Origin: Arthrobacter sp. ok362
GTDB taxonomy: Bacteria; Actinomycetota; Actinomycetes; Actinomycetales; Micrococcaceae
Length of the DNA: 64,000 nucleotides
Direction: 5' to 3'
Assembly (NCBI RefSeq): GCF_900102785.1
Contig: NZ_FNGC01000012.1
Span: 19,985-83,984, forward strand
Within the stretch, counting starts at the first letter, position 1. Each line of letters starts with the position of its first letter. Shown here piece by piece: positions 52,138-59,766 of this stretch. The position numbers and the translations under genes were made by a program. The notes below the pieces were generated by a model, which was given only the letters and a program-made list of their open reading frames with translations, ran no database searches and was not told the origin of the DNA.

Positions 52138-52154
52138 GTTACCTGAACGTTACC
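52138..52154. promoter_or_regulatory. Direct repeat GTTACC-N5-GTTACC, candidate MtrA box
   Basis: GTTACC at 52138 and 52149 are 11 bp apart. On the other strand this reads GGTAAC-N5-GGTAAC, like the paired GTAAC-type sites of the actinobacterial response regulator MtrA. It lies upstream of the GH16 lipoprotein gene (minus) and the AlkD-like gene (plus). Confidence 0.5.
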
Positions 52155-52220
52155 TTGACCCGCAAACCTCTCAGGACGGGTTCACGGCATTTCCCGGTGC
52201 CCACGCGAAAGAATGGACGG

Positions 52221-52937
52221 GTGAGTGATGCTGGCGAATTCATCGACCTCTCGCTGCAGCGGGAAGGTTCCTGGCGCCGTGCGGACGAGCTGCACGCGCG
52301 GCTGGAAGTGGAACCGGGAGGCAGGGGCTTCCGGTTCTACGGCACCTCCGTGGGTGCCGTGCGCGGGACCGTCCGGGACGCCGGCCGCCGCTATCCCGGG
52401 CTGTCCCACGATGAGGTCACCGCGCTGAGTTCCGAACTGTGGGGTTCCGAACTGCGGGACTCCGAACTGCGGACGGCGCCGGTTTTCGAGCGCCGGCTGG
52501 CCGCGGTGGTCCTGCTGCAGGCCAATGTGCATCTGCTGACTAACTCCGACCTCACCCGGCTGGAGGGCTTCATCCGGGACGCGAAGGTGCGGGACCTCGT
52601 GGATCCGCTCGCCGTCGACGTCGTCGGCCCGTTGGTGGGCGGGCTCGACATTCTGGCCAGGGTGCGGGCTGACAGCGTGCTGGATCGGTGGATGCGCGAG
52701 CCCGATGCCTGGTTGCGCCGGGCTGCGCTGCTCTCGCCACTGCTGGCGCTGCGCGCGGGCGCGGGGGACTGGGACAGATTTGTCCGGCACGCCACTGCCG
52801 TGCTCGGCGAGCCTCGAGGGCCGCTCGACGACGACGCCGACGCTGACGGCGCTGCGGTCCGGGACGCGGTTTCCCGGGTCGTGGCCGAGATGGCAAAGAG
52901 GAGGCCGGAGCTGCAATTCACTTCCGTTGGAGAGTGA
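52221..52937 (+). CDS. DNA alkylation repair (AlkD-like) HEAT-repeat protein
   Basis: The 238-residue protein resembles the AlkD family: ALSSELWGSELRDSELRTAPVFERRLA (the E-x-R region after a LW motif), a DLVDPLAVDVVGPLVGG segment where AlkD has its WD motif, and RWMREPDAWLRRAALLSPLLAL. AlkD enzymes excise alkylated bases. The WD catalytic dipeptide is not clearly kept, so activity is uncertain. GTG 52221 is the working start; TTG 52155 gives a longer form. Confidence 0.6.
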   Translation: MSDAGEFIDLSLQREGSWRRADELHARLEVEPGGRGFRFYGTSVGAVRGTVRDAGRRYPGLSHDEVTALSSELWGSELRDSELRTAPVFERRLAAVVLLQANVHLLTNSDLTRLEGFIRDAKVRDLVDPLAVDVVGPLVGGLDILARVRADSVLDRWMREPDAWLRRAALLSPLLALRAGAGDWDRFVRHATAVLGEPRGPLDDDADADGAAVRDAVSRVVAEMAKRRPELQFTSVGE

Positions 52938-53013
52938 CGAACCGACCGATCCGAACAGGCCCCGCCGGCCCGGCCCTCGTTCGGGCTTCCGGACGTTCGG
53001 CCGTTCCGCCCGT

Positions 53014-54228
53014 TTAGACTTTTGGATCTCCCGGATCTCCCGGATCGCCCTGTCCGACGGCGCTGCCGGCATCGCCGGACCTGCCGCCGGCCTTTGCGGG
53101 CAGCGCGAAAGTCCTCGCCGCCCGTGACCCGGCGACGGCGCTCGCGGCTATGGTGACCAGTGCGCCCACCAGGAGGGCCGCGGCCTCGCCAGGAAGCAGA
53201 ACCTGAAGCTGCGTGCCGATGCTCGCGGCCGCCACCGGCACACCGAGCTGGGCCGCAGACAACACTCCGAGGGGCAGCGGAAGACCCAGGAACACCAGGC
53301 CGGCGTGCGTCAGCAGAGTCCCTACTCCCAGGGCCACACCGAGGGCAATCATGTCCGGATGCCCGGCCAAGTCCTTGAGCGTCAGTGAGGCGCCCAGCCA
53401 GACGAAGAACAGCGGCGCCAGGAAGCCGTCGCTGAGGGCGAACAGTTGCCGGGCCAGGCGCCTGGGTTCGCCGACCGCAGCCATCACAAGGCCGAAGGAA
53501 AAGCCCGCCAGCATCACCGACACATTGCTGAACGTCGCCACGGCGGCCAGGGCGAAAAGTACGGCCAGCTGGATCCTCAACTCCAGGGCGAACTTGCGCT
53601 CTTCCGAGAGCCGGTGCACGCGCCCGCGGATGCCTCTGTCCTCCAGCCAGCGCAAGCCGACGTAGAGCACCACCGCGCAGCCGGTCACCGTGAGTACACC
53701 AAGCGCCGCGCGGCCCGCGTGCGGCGGATCCACGAGGATCGGCAGCGCCACAATGCAGGCTGTGTCGGCGATTGCCACCTGCGCGGTCATGGCGACGACG
53801 TCGGGTCCGCCCAAGCGCAGGGAATCGATGATCGGAAGGACCAAGGCGGCCGAGGATGATGCCAGCAGCACGACGTAGAGCGGAGCATGTCCAGTGCCGA
53901 AGAGCAGGCCGATGCCTGTTCCGACTGCCACCGCAGCCGCCGCGGCCGCCGTGGCCCGGCTGGCGCCTTTGCCAAGGGCGGAGCGGATCTGCGGATCCCG
54001 CACGGGAACATGGGTCCCGGCCACAAACATCATCAGTGCAAACCCGACGTTGGCCAGCAGGGTAAACGTCGGATCGGACGGGTCCACTAAGCCCAGGCCC
54101 GACCGCCCGATCACGATGCCGGCCAGCAGTTCGCCCATCATTACCGGCAGACGCCAGCGCGCCGACAGTGCCAGCAGCGGGCCGGCCAAAGAGACGACGG
54201 CGATGAGCGCCAGGGAGAGGAATGTCAC
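53014..54228 (-). CDS. Cation:proton antiporter (CPA2 / Na+-H+ exchanger type)
   Basis: The 404-residue membrane protein has about 12 helices with CPA2 features: PVMMGELLAGIVIGRSGLGLV, LANVGFALMMFVAGTHV, and AQVAIADTACIVALPIL. There is no C-terminal TrkA-N/RCK domain; instead a ~30-residue Gly/Asp/Pro tail. It would exchange Na+ or K+ for H+. Its start overlaps the stop of the upstream 92-residue protein gene. Confidence 0.85.
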   Translation of the reverse strand: MTFLSLALIAVVSLAGPLLALSARWRLPVMMGELLAGIVIGRSGLGLVDPSDPTFTLLANVGFALMMFVAGTHVPVRDPQIRSALGKGASRATAAAAAAVAVGTGIGLLFGTGHAPLYVVLLASSSAALVLPIIDSLRLGGPDVVAMTAQVAIADTACIVALPILVDPPHAGRAALGVLTVTGCAVVLYVGLRWLEDRGIRGRVHRLSEERKFALELRIQLAVLFALAAVATFSNVSVMLAGFSFGLVMAAVGEPRRLARQLFALSDGFLAPLFFVWLGASLTLKDLAGHPDMIALGVALGVGTLLTHAGLVFLGLPLPLGVLSAAQLGVPVAAASIGTQLQVLLPGEAAALLVGALVTIAASAVAGSRAARTFALPAKAGGRSGDAGSAVGQGDPGDPGDPKV

Positions 54229-54503
54229 GACTCGGCGCTGCGGGCCGGTATCGGGCCTGACCGCCGCTCCACCACCGCGTAGGCCTTCCCGTCCAGGAAG
54301 GCCCAGTCATTGACCACCATGTACCCGAGGGCGTCCACCCGATCATTGAGGACGTGCTCGTCGAAGCCGCCGTCGCGCGGTTCCGCGTCCCACGTGGTGA
54401 TGTGGACGTCCTGGCCGTCCAGGATCAGCAGCTCGGTGTTGACGTCGAAATCCTCCTGGGGCTGATTGCTCAACTGGCAGATGGCGACACAGTGGCTGTT
54501 CAT
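54225..54503 (-). CDS. Hypothetical protein upstream of the antiporter gene
   Basis: The 92-residue protein (MNSHCVAICQLSN...) is soluble and acidic, with VNTELLILDGQDVHITTWDAE and MVVNDWAFLDGKAYAVVE. ATG 54503 has GGAGG 9 nt upstream, and the stop overlaps the antiporter start by 4 nt, so it is real and co-expressed. No family recognised; a regulatory subunit is possible. Confidence 0.65.
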   Translation of the reverse strand: MNSHCVAICQLSNQPQEDFDVNTELLILDGQDVHITTWDAEPRDGGFDEHVLNDRVDALGYMVVNDWAFLDGKAYAVVERRSGPIPARSAES

Positions 54504-54599
54504 TTCGGGCCTCCGCTTCTGCGTGGTGCTGATGGCATCATCCTACGTTCGGATGCGGCGCCGCCCCATGGGCAATTCCCGGACCGCAATGTGGCCGCC

Positions 54600-54616
54600 G
54601 TTACCTGAATGTGACT
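54600..54616. promoter_or_regulatory. GTTACC-N5-GTGACT, candidate MtrA box upstream of the NlpC/P60 gene
   Basis: The two hexamers are 11 bp apart, as in the repeat at 52138, and sit immediately upstream of a likely -35 element. In Corynebacterium and Streptomyces MtrA controls NlpC/P60 cell-wall hydrolase genes through paired sites of this kind, which fits the gene downstream. Confidence 0.5.
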
Positions 54617-54617
54617 T

Positions 54618-54647
54618 TTGCATGCGGTTCGCGTTACGGTGGATAAG
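54618..54647 (+). promoter_or_regulatory. Candidate promoter of the riboswitch-NlpC/P60 transcript
   Basis: TTGCAT (54618-54623) and GATAAG (54642-54647) are separated by 18 bp. They lie just after the MtrA-like box and about 35 bp before the first riboswitch helix. Confidence 0.4.
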
Positions 54648-54679
54648 TGCCTGTTGTCTCCGATACGGGCGCTCCCCAG

Positions 54680-54874
54680 CCGATTGCCTAACTCTGCCGC
54701 GGCCCGGGGGTAACTCGCATCAACGACCGGCAGAGACGGGGAAACCACTTTTGGCCTGCTGCTTACGCAGGTCTTGGGGTGAAGCCGCACGGTGCCCGCA
54801 ACGACGGGCCCGGGAGTGTGGCCGGGTGACTCCCATCCGAATCCGACAGCTCACCTCGCAGGCATTGGGAGAGG
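54680..54874 (+). ncRNA. c-di-AMP riboswitch (ydaO-yuaA class)
   Basis: The leader has the conserved blocks of the ydaO riboswitch in order: GGGGAAACCA (54739-54748), TTGGGGTGAA (54774-54783), then CCGAATCCGACAGCTCACCT and CGCAGGC (54837-54863), with AGAGG close behind. A P1 helix can form between TGCCT (54685-54689) and AGGCA (54860-54864). It ends about 9 nt before the NlpC/P60 start. In Actinobacteria this class is common ahead of cell-wall hydrolase and rpf genes and turns expression off when c-di-AMP is high. Confidence 0.85.
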
Positions 54875-54882
54875 CTACATCC

Positions 54883-55584
54883 ATGTCTTCAATCAATACT
54901 TTTGCGCGCCATGCCGCCGTCCTCGCCGCCGCATCCGGCCTGGTCCTCACCAGCGGAATGGCAGCCAACGCAGCCGCAGCACCGGCACAGCGCGACTCCG
55001 CTCCGGCGTCCAAAGTGGACGTCAAGGGACTGGTCAGCGCTCCCGTCAGGGCCGATTCAAGTGTCAAGATCAGCTTTGCCCGCCCCGCGGTAGCTACCGT
55101 CGCGGCGCCGGCTCCCGCCGCAGCGCCGGCCGCGGCGCCCGCCGCGGCGCCTGCCGCAGCACCCAAGGCAACCGTGAAGGTGCAGGCCGCTCCGGCCGCA
55201 GCACCCAAGGCAACCGTGAAGGTGCAGGCCGCTCCGGCAGCAGCGCCTGCCGCGGTGCCCGCCGCCGGCGGACGCAACGCCATCATGCTCTCGGCCGCTT
55301 ACAGCCAGCTGGGCATCACCCAGGACTGCACCGCGATGGTGGAAAAGGCCCTTGGCGCCGCGGGTAAGCCCGTCGGTGACATCGGTCCCCGGGCATTCCT
55401 TGGCCTGGGAACCGTCGTGGCGACCCCGAAGCCCGGCGACATGGTGGTCCAGTCCGGTCACGTTGGCATCTACGCCGGCAACGGCCAGGTGGTCAGTGGC
55501 GGGATGAACGGCACCAACCAGACGATCGTCCACCCGCTGTCCTGGCTGACCGCGACCGGCGGCGTGACCTTCGTCCGCGCCTAA
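54883..55584 (+). CDS. Secreted NlpC/P60-like peptidoglycan hydrolase
   Basis: The 233-residue protein has a signal peptide (residues 1-32), an Ala/Pro-rich linker with a duplicated PKATVKVQAAPA unit (about 75-128), and a C-terminal papain-like domain with C149 (GITQDCTAMV) and H193 (VQSGHVGIYAGN), the Cys/His pair of NlpC/P60 hydrolases. It should cut peptide stems in peptidoglycan. ATG 54883 has GGGAGAGG upstream within the riboswitch 3' edge; the longer ORF to 54466 is not used. Control by c-di-AMP and probably MtrA is indicated. Confidence 0.88.
   Translation: MSSINTFARHAAVLAAASGLVLTSGMAANAAAAPAQRDSAPASKVDVKGLVSAPVRADSSVKISFARPAVATVAAPAPAAAPAAAPAAAPAAAPKATVKVQAAPAAAPKATVKVQAAPAAAPAAVPAAGGRNAIMLSAAYSQLGITQDCTAMVEKALGAAGKPVGDIGPRAFLGLGTVVATPKPGDMVVQSGHVGIYAGNGQVVSGGMNGTNQTIVHPLSWLTATGGVTFVRA
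55153..55236 (+). repeat. 42-bp tandem duplication in the NlpC/P60 linker
   Basis: Two adjacent identical 42-bp copies (55153-55194, 55195-55236) encode 14 residues each, AAPKATVKVQAAPA. Perfect DNA identity suggests a recent slippage event and a linker of variable length. Confidence 0.8.
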
Positions 55585-55616
55585 GCCACACGGCCCCTTC
55601 CAGGGCTACACAGTCC

Positions 55617-55670
55617 GGAAAAGACCGGCGATCGATTTCCCTTGGGGGCAATCGATCGCCGGTCTTTTCC
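55617..55670. terminator. Bidirectional intrinsic terminator with 20-bp perfect stem
   Basis: The arms 55617-55636 and 55651-55670 are perfect complements (GGAAAAGACCGGCGATCGAT) with a 14-nt loop. The A-run on one arm and T-run on the other serve both strands, ending the NlpC/P60 gene (plus) and the kinase gene (minus). Confidence 0.85.
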
Positions 55671-55675
55671 TGTTC

Positions 55676-56680
55676 TCAGGGATTTCCGCTCCGGGCCAGC
55701 GGAAGCGTCAATTTCATGACCGTTCCCTCGGCACCCGTCGCGGCCACCGCGACAGTGCCGCCGGCAGCGACGGCGATCTCCCGAACTAAAGCCAGGCCGA
55801 TGCCAAAGCTCCGCTGTCCCTGTGAACCGTCAGCGCTGGCGGTCCGCACGAAGCGGTCAAAGATCCGGGCCTGATCGACGCCGGTGATTCCGGTCCCCGT
55901 GTCCGACACCGAGATGACGGCGCGGCTGTGCTCGATCGAAGTCGTAATGGACACATGGCCGCCCGTAGGCGTGTGGGCAAGGGCGTTGTCCGCCAGGGCC
56001 AGCACGGCACGGCGCAGCGCATTCTTCTCGATCCGGGCCAGCGGCCGGGCATCGGCCACGAAATCCAGGCGCACCTCACGCTGGTCCGCGACCAGTTGGA
56101 GGCTCCCGGCGACGCTGGCGGCGGCGTCGGCAAGGTCGGCCGGCGGTGCTGAACTGTCCGGGGCTTGCGCGGTTGCCGCGAGGAGCAGTTCGTTGACAAT
56201 CCCGGTCAGCGTCGCTGCGTCCTCCCGGATCCGGGCAAGGTCTTGGCCTTGCCTGGAGCCGGGCACGGTGTTGCGCTGGGCAAGCTGGATCCTGGTGTCC
56301 AGGATGGTCAAGGGCGTGCGCAATTCGTGGCTCGCGTCCTGGACAAAGCGCCGTTGCCTGGCCAAGGCATCTCCGAGGGGACGGATGGCGCTGCGCGCGC
56401 TGAGCCACCCGACGATGCCGGCCAGCAAGATTCCCGCCACCCCGGCGATGACCATGGCTTCGAGGACATCTTTGGAATCCAAGTACGCGTAGGCAGTCCC
56501 GGCCGCCGCCGAGCCCGGCACTTCGGGATGGGCCAGTTGATTCATGAGGAAAAGCGCCGTGGCGGCGAGCAGCCCGAGAACCATGACCGCGCACGCGGCG
56601 CTGATCCGCAACGCGACCTTGAGCGAGGCCTTGCGCAGGATGGAGTGGTCCGGGTTTCCGGCGGTCCCGCCGCTACTCAT
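55676..56680 (-). CDS. Sensor histidine kinase
   Basis: The 334-residue protein has two membrane helices (about 24-47 and 73-93) with a short extracellular loop, a HAMP-like linker, the phosphoacceptor H118 (FVQDASHELRTPLTI), and an ATPase domain with N, G1 (VSDTGTGI) and G2 (GIGLALV) boxes. It pairs with the response regulator gene just upstream; start and stop overlap by 8 nt. ATG 56680 is chosen on that basis. The short sensor loop suggests sensing within or close to the membrane. Confidence 0.9.
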   Translation of the reverse strand: MSSGGTAGNPDHSILRKASLKVALRISAACAVMVLGLLAATALFLMNQLAHPEVPGSAAAGTAYAYLDSKDVLEAMVIAGVAGILLAGIVGWLSARSAIRPLGDALARQRRFVQDASHELRTPLTILDTRIQLAQRNTVPGSRQGQDLARIREDAATLTGIVNELLLAATAQAPDSSAPPADLADAAASVAGSLQLVADQREVRLDFVADARPLARIEKNALRRAVLALADNALAHTPTGGHVSITTSIEHSRAVISVSDTGTGITGVDQARIFDRFVRTASADGSQGQRSFGIGLALVREIAVAAGGTVAVAATGAEGTVMKLTLPLARSGNP

Positions 56681-57350
56681 GAGCATCGCCGATCTGGTAA
56701 CCGACGCCGTGCACCGTGCGGATGACGGCCTTGGAGATTTTCCGGCGCAGGTGATGAACATAGGTATCGATCACGCCGGGCTGATCCGAGGCGTGGAAGT
56801 ACGCCGTGAGGAGCTCGTCCCGGGTGAAGACGCGGTCGGGTTCCGCGGCCAGGGCTGCGAGCAGTTGGCCTTCTTTTGCGGTCAGCGACACCGTGAGCCC
56901 GTAGACGGACCGGACGGAGCGCCGCGTCGGATCCAGTTCCCAGTCCCCGATCATCACCCGTGCCGGGGCCGGAGAAGGGAAGGTGCGCGTCAGTGCGCGC
57001 AGGCGTGCTGCCAGTTCGCCGGCGTCGAACGGCTTGGTCATGTAATCGTTGGAACCGGCATCCAGGCCCCTGACCTTTTGGTCGGCATCGCCCAGCGCGG
57101 TCAGGATCAGGATGGGCGTGGCAATGCCTTTCGACCGCAAAGCCGCGATGAGGGCGATGCCGTCCATCACAGGCAGCCCGCGGTCGATCACCATGACATC
57201 CCAGGCCCCGGTGAGCCCGTGGTGAAGGCCATCACGGCCGTTGGTGACCAACTGGACCCGGTAATCCGGGTCCAGGAGCTCGGCGATGAGCGGTCCCAGG
57301 ACGGCGTCGTCCTCGACGAGCAGCAGGGACGGGCGGTCAGCGGTAGTCAT
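56673..57350 (-). CDS. OmpR/PhoB family response regulator
   Basis: The 225-residue protein has a receiver domain with acidic pocket (LVEDD), phospho-acceptor D56 (VMVIDRGLPVMDG) and K106 (TKPF), then a winged-helix DNA-binding domain (about 128-222, VFTRDELLTAYFH and VDTYVHHLRRKISK-like). It is in one operon with PAP2, DedA and the kinase, so the membrane-lipid enzymes are plausible targets or sensors. Confidence 0.92.
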   Translation of the reverse strand: MTTADRPSLLLVEDDAVLGPLIAELLDPDYRVQLVTNGRDGLHHGLTGAWDVMVIDRGLPVMDGIALIAALRSKGIATPILILTALGDADQKVRGLDAGSNDYMTKPFDAGELAARLRALTRTFPSPAPARVMIGDWELDPTRRSVRSVYGLTVSLTAKEGQLLAALAAEPDRVFTRDELLTAYFHASDQPGVIDTYVHHLRRKISKAVIRTVHGVGYQIGDAHE

Positions 57351-57355
57351 GTCAG

Positions 57356-58105
57356 CTATTCTTCCGCGGCCATTTCCTTAGTCCGCAATCCGTCCTCGGA
57401 TCCCGTGGCCGTGTCGCCGGCCGCTGGGGCTGCGGTGGCGTCGGGGCGCTGGCTGTTGCGGCGGCGCTTGAGGAGCTGCACCACCCACGGCACGACGGAA
57501 ATGAGGACCATGGCCACGGCAATGACGTCAATATTCTTGGCGACGATGTCAAAGTGTCCCAACCAGGTGCCAAGCATCGTCACGGACACGGCCCATGCGG
57601 CCGCGCCGGCGATATTCCAGAGGGTGAAGTACTTGTACTCATAGCGCGCGATCCCGGCTGTAAGGGGAGCAAACGTCCTGACCATGGGGACGAAGCGGGC
57701 CAGCACGACGGCGGCCCCGCCGTGGCGGCGGAAGAAGTCCTCTGTGGTGGTCAAGCGCGCTGTCTTCAGGATCCGGGCGTCGTCCTTGAACCATCGACGG
57801 CCAAATTTCCGTCCCAGCATGTAGCCGACCTGATCCCCGGCGACGGCAGCCGCGGTGACGACGCCGATCAGCACCGGCAGCGTCAGTTGCAGCTGTTGGT
57901 GCAGAAGGCCTGCCGTGAACAGCAGCGAGTCCCCGGGCAGGAAGGGAAAAAGCACGCCCGATTCGATGAAGACCATGACCGCGATGACGCCCAAAGCGGC
58001 TGGACCCAGCCCGGCGAGCAGGCTTGCCGGGTCCAGCAGTGAAGGTGTACCGGCGGCGTCAGCGGCCGGAAGTAAGGAGAAGACTTCCAAGGCGTGCATT
58101 CTCAT
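57356..58105 (-). CDS. DedA family membrane protein
   Basis: The 249-residue protein has the DedA core: FIESGVLFPFLPGDSLLFTAGLL, VAGDQVGYMLGRKFGRRWF, and FFRRHGGAAVVLARFVPMVRTFAPLTAGI. It ends in a polar Ala/Thr tail. It overlaps the PAP2 gene by ATGA and precedes the response regulator gene by 5 bp. Pairing DedA with a PAP2 phosphatase suggests undecaprenyl-(pyro)phosphate recycling. Confidence 0.88.
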   Translation of the reverse strand: MRMHALEVFSLLPAADAAGTPSLLDPASLLAGLGPAALGVIAVMVFIESGVLFPFLPGDSLLFTAGLLHQQLQLTLPVLIGVVTAAAVAGDQVGYMLGRKFGRRWFKDDARILKTARLTTTEDFFRRHGGAAVVLARFVPMVRTFAPLTAGIARYEYKYFTLWNIAGAAAWAVSVTMLGTWLGHFDIVAKNIDVIAVAMVLISVVPWVVQLLKRRRNSQRPDATAAPAAGDTATGSEDGLRTKEMAAEE

Positions 58106-58893
58106 TTCCTCTCAGGGCCCGGCGACCGGATGGCGGACGGGGCACGAAGCCGGTCGGCGATCCGGGGCGCGATCACGTTCCACAACCCTGCAAGCATGAC
58201 CACCGCTGCGCTCGCGGCCAGGAACGAAGCCGCGACATCCGTGGGGTAGTGGACACCGATATACAGCCGCGACCAGGCTACGACGAGCGCCATCGCCGCC
58301 GCGCCGACGGCGGTGACCTTGGCCCAGCGGGTGCCGCGGGCCAGGAAGTACACTGCGAATCCGAGTGCCACCGCAAAGGACACGTGGCCGGAGGGGAAGC
58401 TGTTGGAGCCGGTTTCCGGAGCCAGGGGATCGAACAGCAGGGCGGGGTTGGGCCGCTGACGGGCCACGATGATCTTGAAGAATTCACTCGCCACCCAGCC
58501 GGACGATGCGACGAGGCCGAAGGCCAGGGCTTTGACAACTCCGCCCCGGAACAGCCAAATGTAAAGCGCCGCGGCGCCGATCAGAGCGAGACCCGCCACC
58601 GGTCCAAACACGACATTGAGCGCCATCGCGACGGCGGTCAAGGCAGCGGCGTGATGCTGGCTGAGGTCCTGATCGACACCGAGCTCGGCGGCGCTAAATC
58701 CCGGCGTCAGCTGCGCCGCCAGGCCCAGTGCCACGACGGCAGCGGACAGCACAATGCCCAGCAACAACCATTGGCGGACGTGGGGAAAGGCCCACAGTCG
58801 CGGCCCCGCGGAAGGGCGGCCGGCTTCGGGCCGGCGCAGGGCTCCATCGCGGCTTGGTGCCGCATCGCGTCTAACAGGGGCAGGTCCAGTCAT
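58102..58893 (-). CDS. PAP2 family phosphatase
   Basis: The 263-residue membrane protein has the three phosphatase motifs: K-x6-R-P as KIIVARQRP, PSGH as FPSGHVSFAV, and S-R-x5-H-x3-D as SRLYIGVHYPTD. About six helices are predicted. The family removes phosphate from lipid pyrophosphates such as undecaprenyl diphosphate. It is the first gene of the PAP2-DedA-regulator-kinase operon. Confidence 0.9.
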   Translation of the reverse strand: MTGPAPVRRDAAPSRDGALRRPEAGRPSAGPRLWAFPHVRQWLLLGIVLSAAVVALGLAAQLTPGFSAAELGVDQDLSQHHAAALTAVAMALNVVFGPVAGLALIGAAALYIWLFRGGVVKALAFGLVASSGWVASEFFKIIVARQRPNPALLFDPLAPETGSNSFPSGHVSFAVALGFAVYFLARGTRWAKVTAVGAAAMALVVAWSRLYIGVHYPTDVAASFLAASAAVVMLAGLWNVIAPRIADRLRAPSAIRSPGPERK

Positions 58894-59004
58894 GGGATCC
58901 TCCGGCTCGGGACAAGGGCGCCCGGAGAGGCGCCACCCCCCACTCTCCCGCCAGGCGTTTAAGAAACGCTTAAGAAGTGCCGAAGGGGAGTGCCGCTGCG
59001 CCGG

Positions 59005-59562
59005 CTACGCGGCGTAGCGCAGCAGCGCCACCCCGTTGCCAAAGGCGTGCGTCTCCAGCAGCCGGAGCTGGGCTCTGCTGTCCGCAGCCTTGAACAGCGA
59101 TCTGCCCCGGCCAATCAGTACAGGATGGACGTACAGCCAGTATTCGTCGATCAGCCCGAGCCGCCGGAAAGTGTCGGCGAGATCCGCCCCGCCAAGGGCC
59201 AAGTCCCCGCCCGGCTGGGATTTCAGGGCCAGAACTTCTTCCGCCACCACATCCCGGACGACTGTTGTGTTCCAGCCGGCCGTCGTCAGCGTCCGGGAGT
59301 AGACGTACTTGGGCATGTCCCGCCAAATCCGGGCGAACTCGGCCATCGTGGCGCTGCTCGCGGGGTCCTGGTCCGCCGTCGGCCAAAACCCCTCCATCAG
59401 CTCATACGTGACCCTGCCGTCCAGGAAGGCGCCCATGGTGGCGAACTGGCCGTTGAAGTGGCGGTGCAGTTCGTCGTCGACCATGTGCCAGCTGATGTCA
59501 CGGTCCGGTCCCTCGAAGAACCCGTCGAGGGACACCTGCATGGCCAGGATGATTTTTCGCAT
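59005..59562 (-). CDS. Dihydrofolate reductase family protein (RibD C-terminal type)
   Basis: The 185-residue protein has the RibD_C/DHFR-like fold: MRKIILAMQVSLDGFFEGPDRDISW, FLDGRVTYELMEGFWP, and ALGGADLADTFRRLGLIDEYWLYVHPVLIGRG. Stand-alone members are common in Actinobacteria; whether they reduce folate, flavin precursors or other substrates is unknown. Confidence 0.88.
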   Translation of the reverse strand: MRKIILAMQVSLDGFFEGPDRDISWHMVDDELHRHFNGQFATMGAFLDGRVTYELMEGFWPTADQDPASSATMAEFARIWRDMPKYVYSRTLTTAGWNTTVVRDVVAEEVLALKSQPGGDLALGGADLADTFRRLGLIDEYWLYVHPVLIGRGRSLFKAADSRAQLRLLETHAFGNGVALLRYAA

Positions 59563-59715
59563 CGCCGCTCCTTACGTTTCGTCCAGAGTACGCCGCCACT
59601 TCGCGTGTCTGAGGCAGTTGTTCCCGAGGCGCGCCCTTGCGTGGGGAGCCGCGAGCGGTAAGAATGCTGGGAGTCTATGGCCCCACCGCGGTCAGTTACC
59701 TTTGGGGGAGGAACT

Positions 59716-59766
59716 ATGCCTGCGAACCATTTCGCACTAAAGCCTGGGGCCGGTCCGGATGACTGA
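59716..59766 (+). CDS. Possible 16-codon leader ORF coupled to the serine hydrolase gene
   Basis: The ORF MPANHFALKPGAGPDD has a very strong ribosome binding site (GGGGGAGGAACT before ATG) and ends with TGA 8 nt inside the hydrolase gene (ATGACTGA). The hydrolase itself has no good site, so its translation may depend on this ORF. Confidence 0.45.
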   Translation: MPANHFALKPGAGPDD

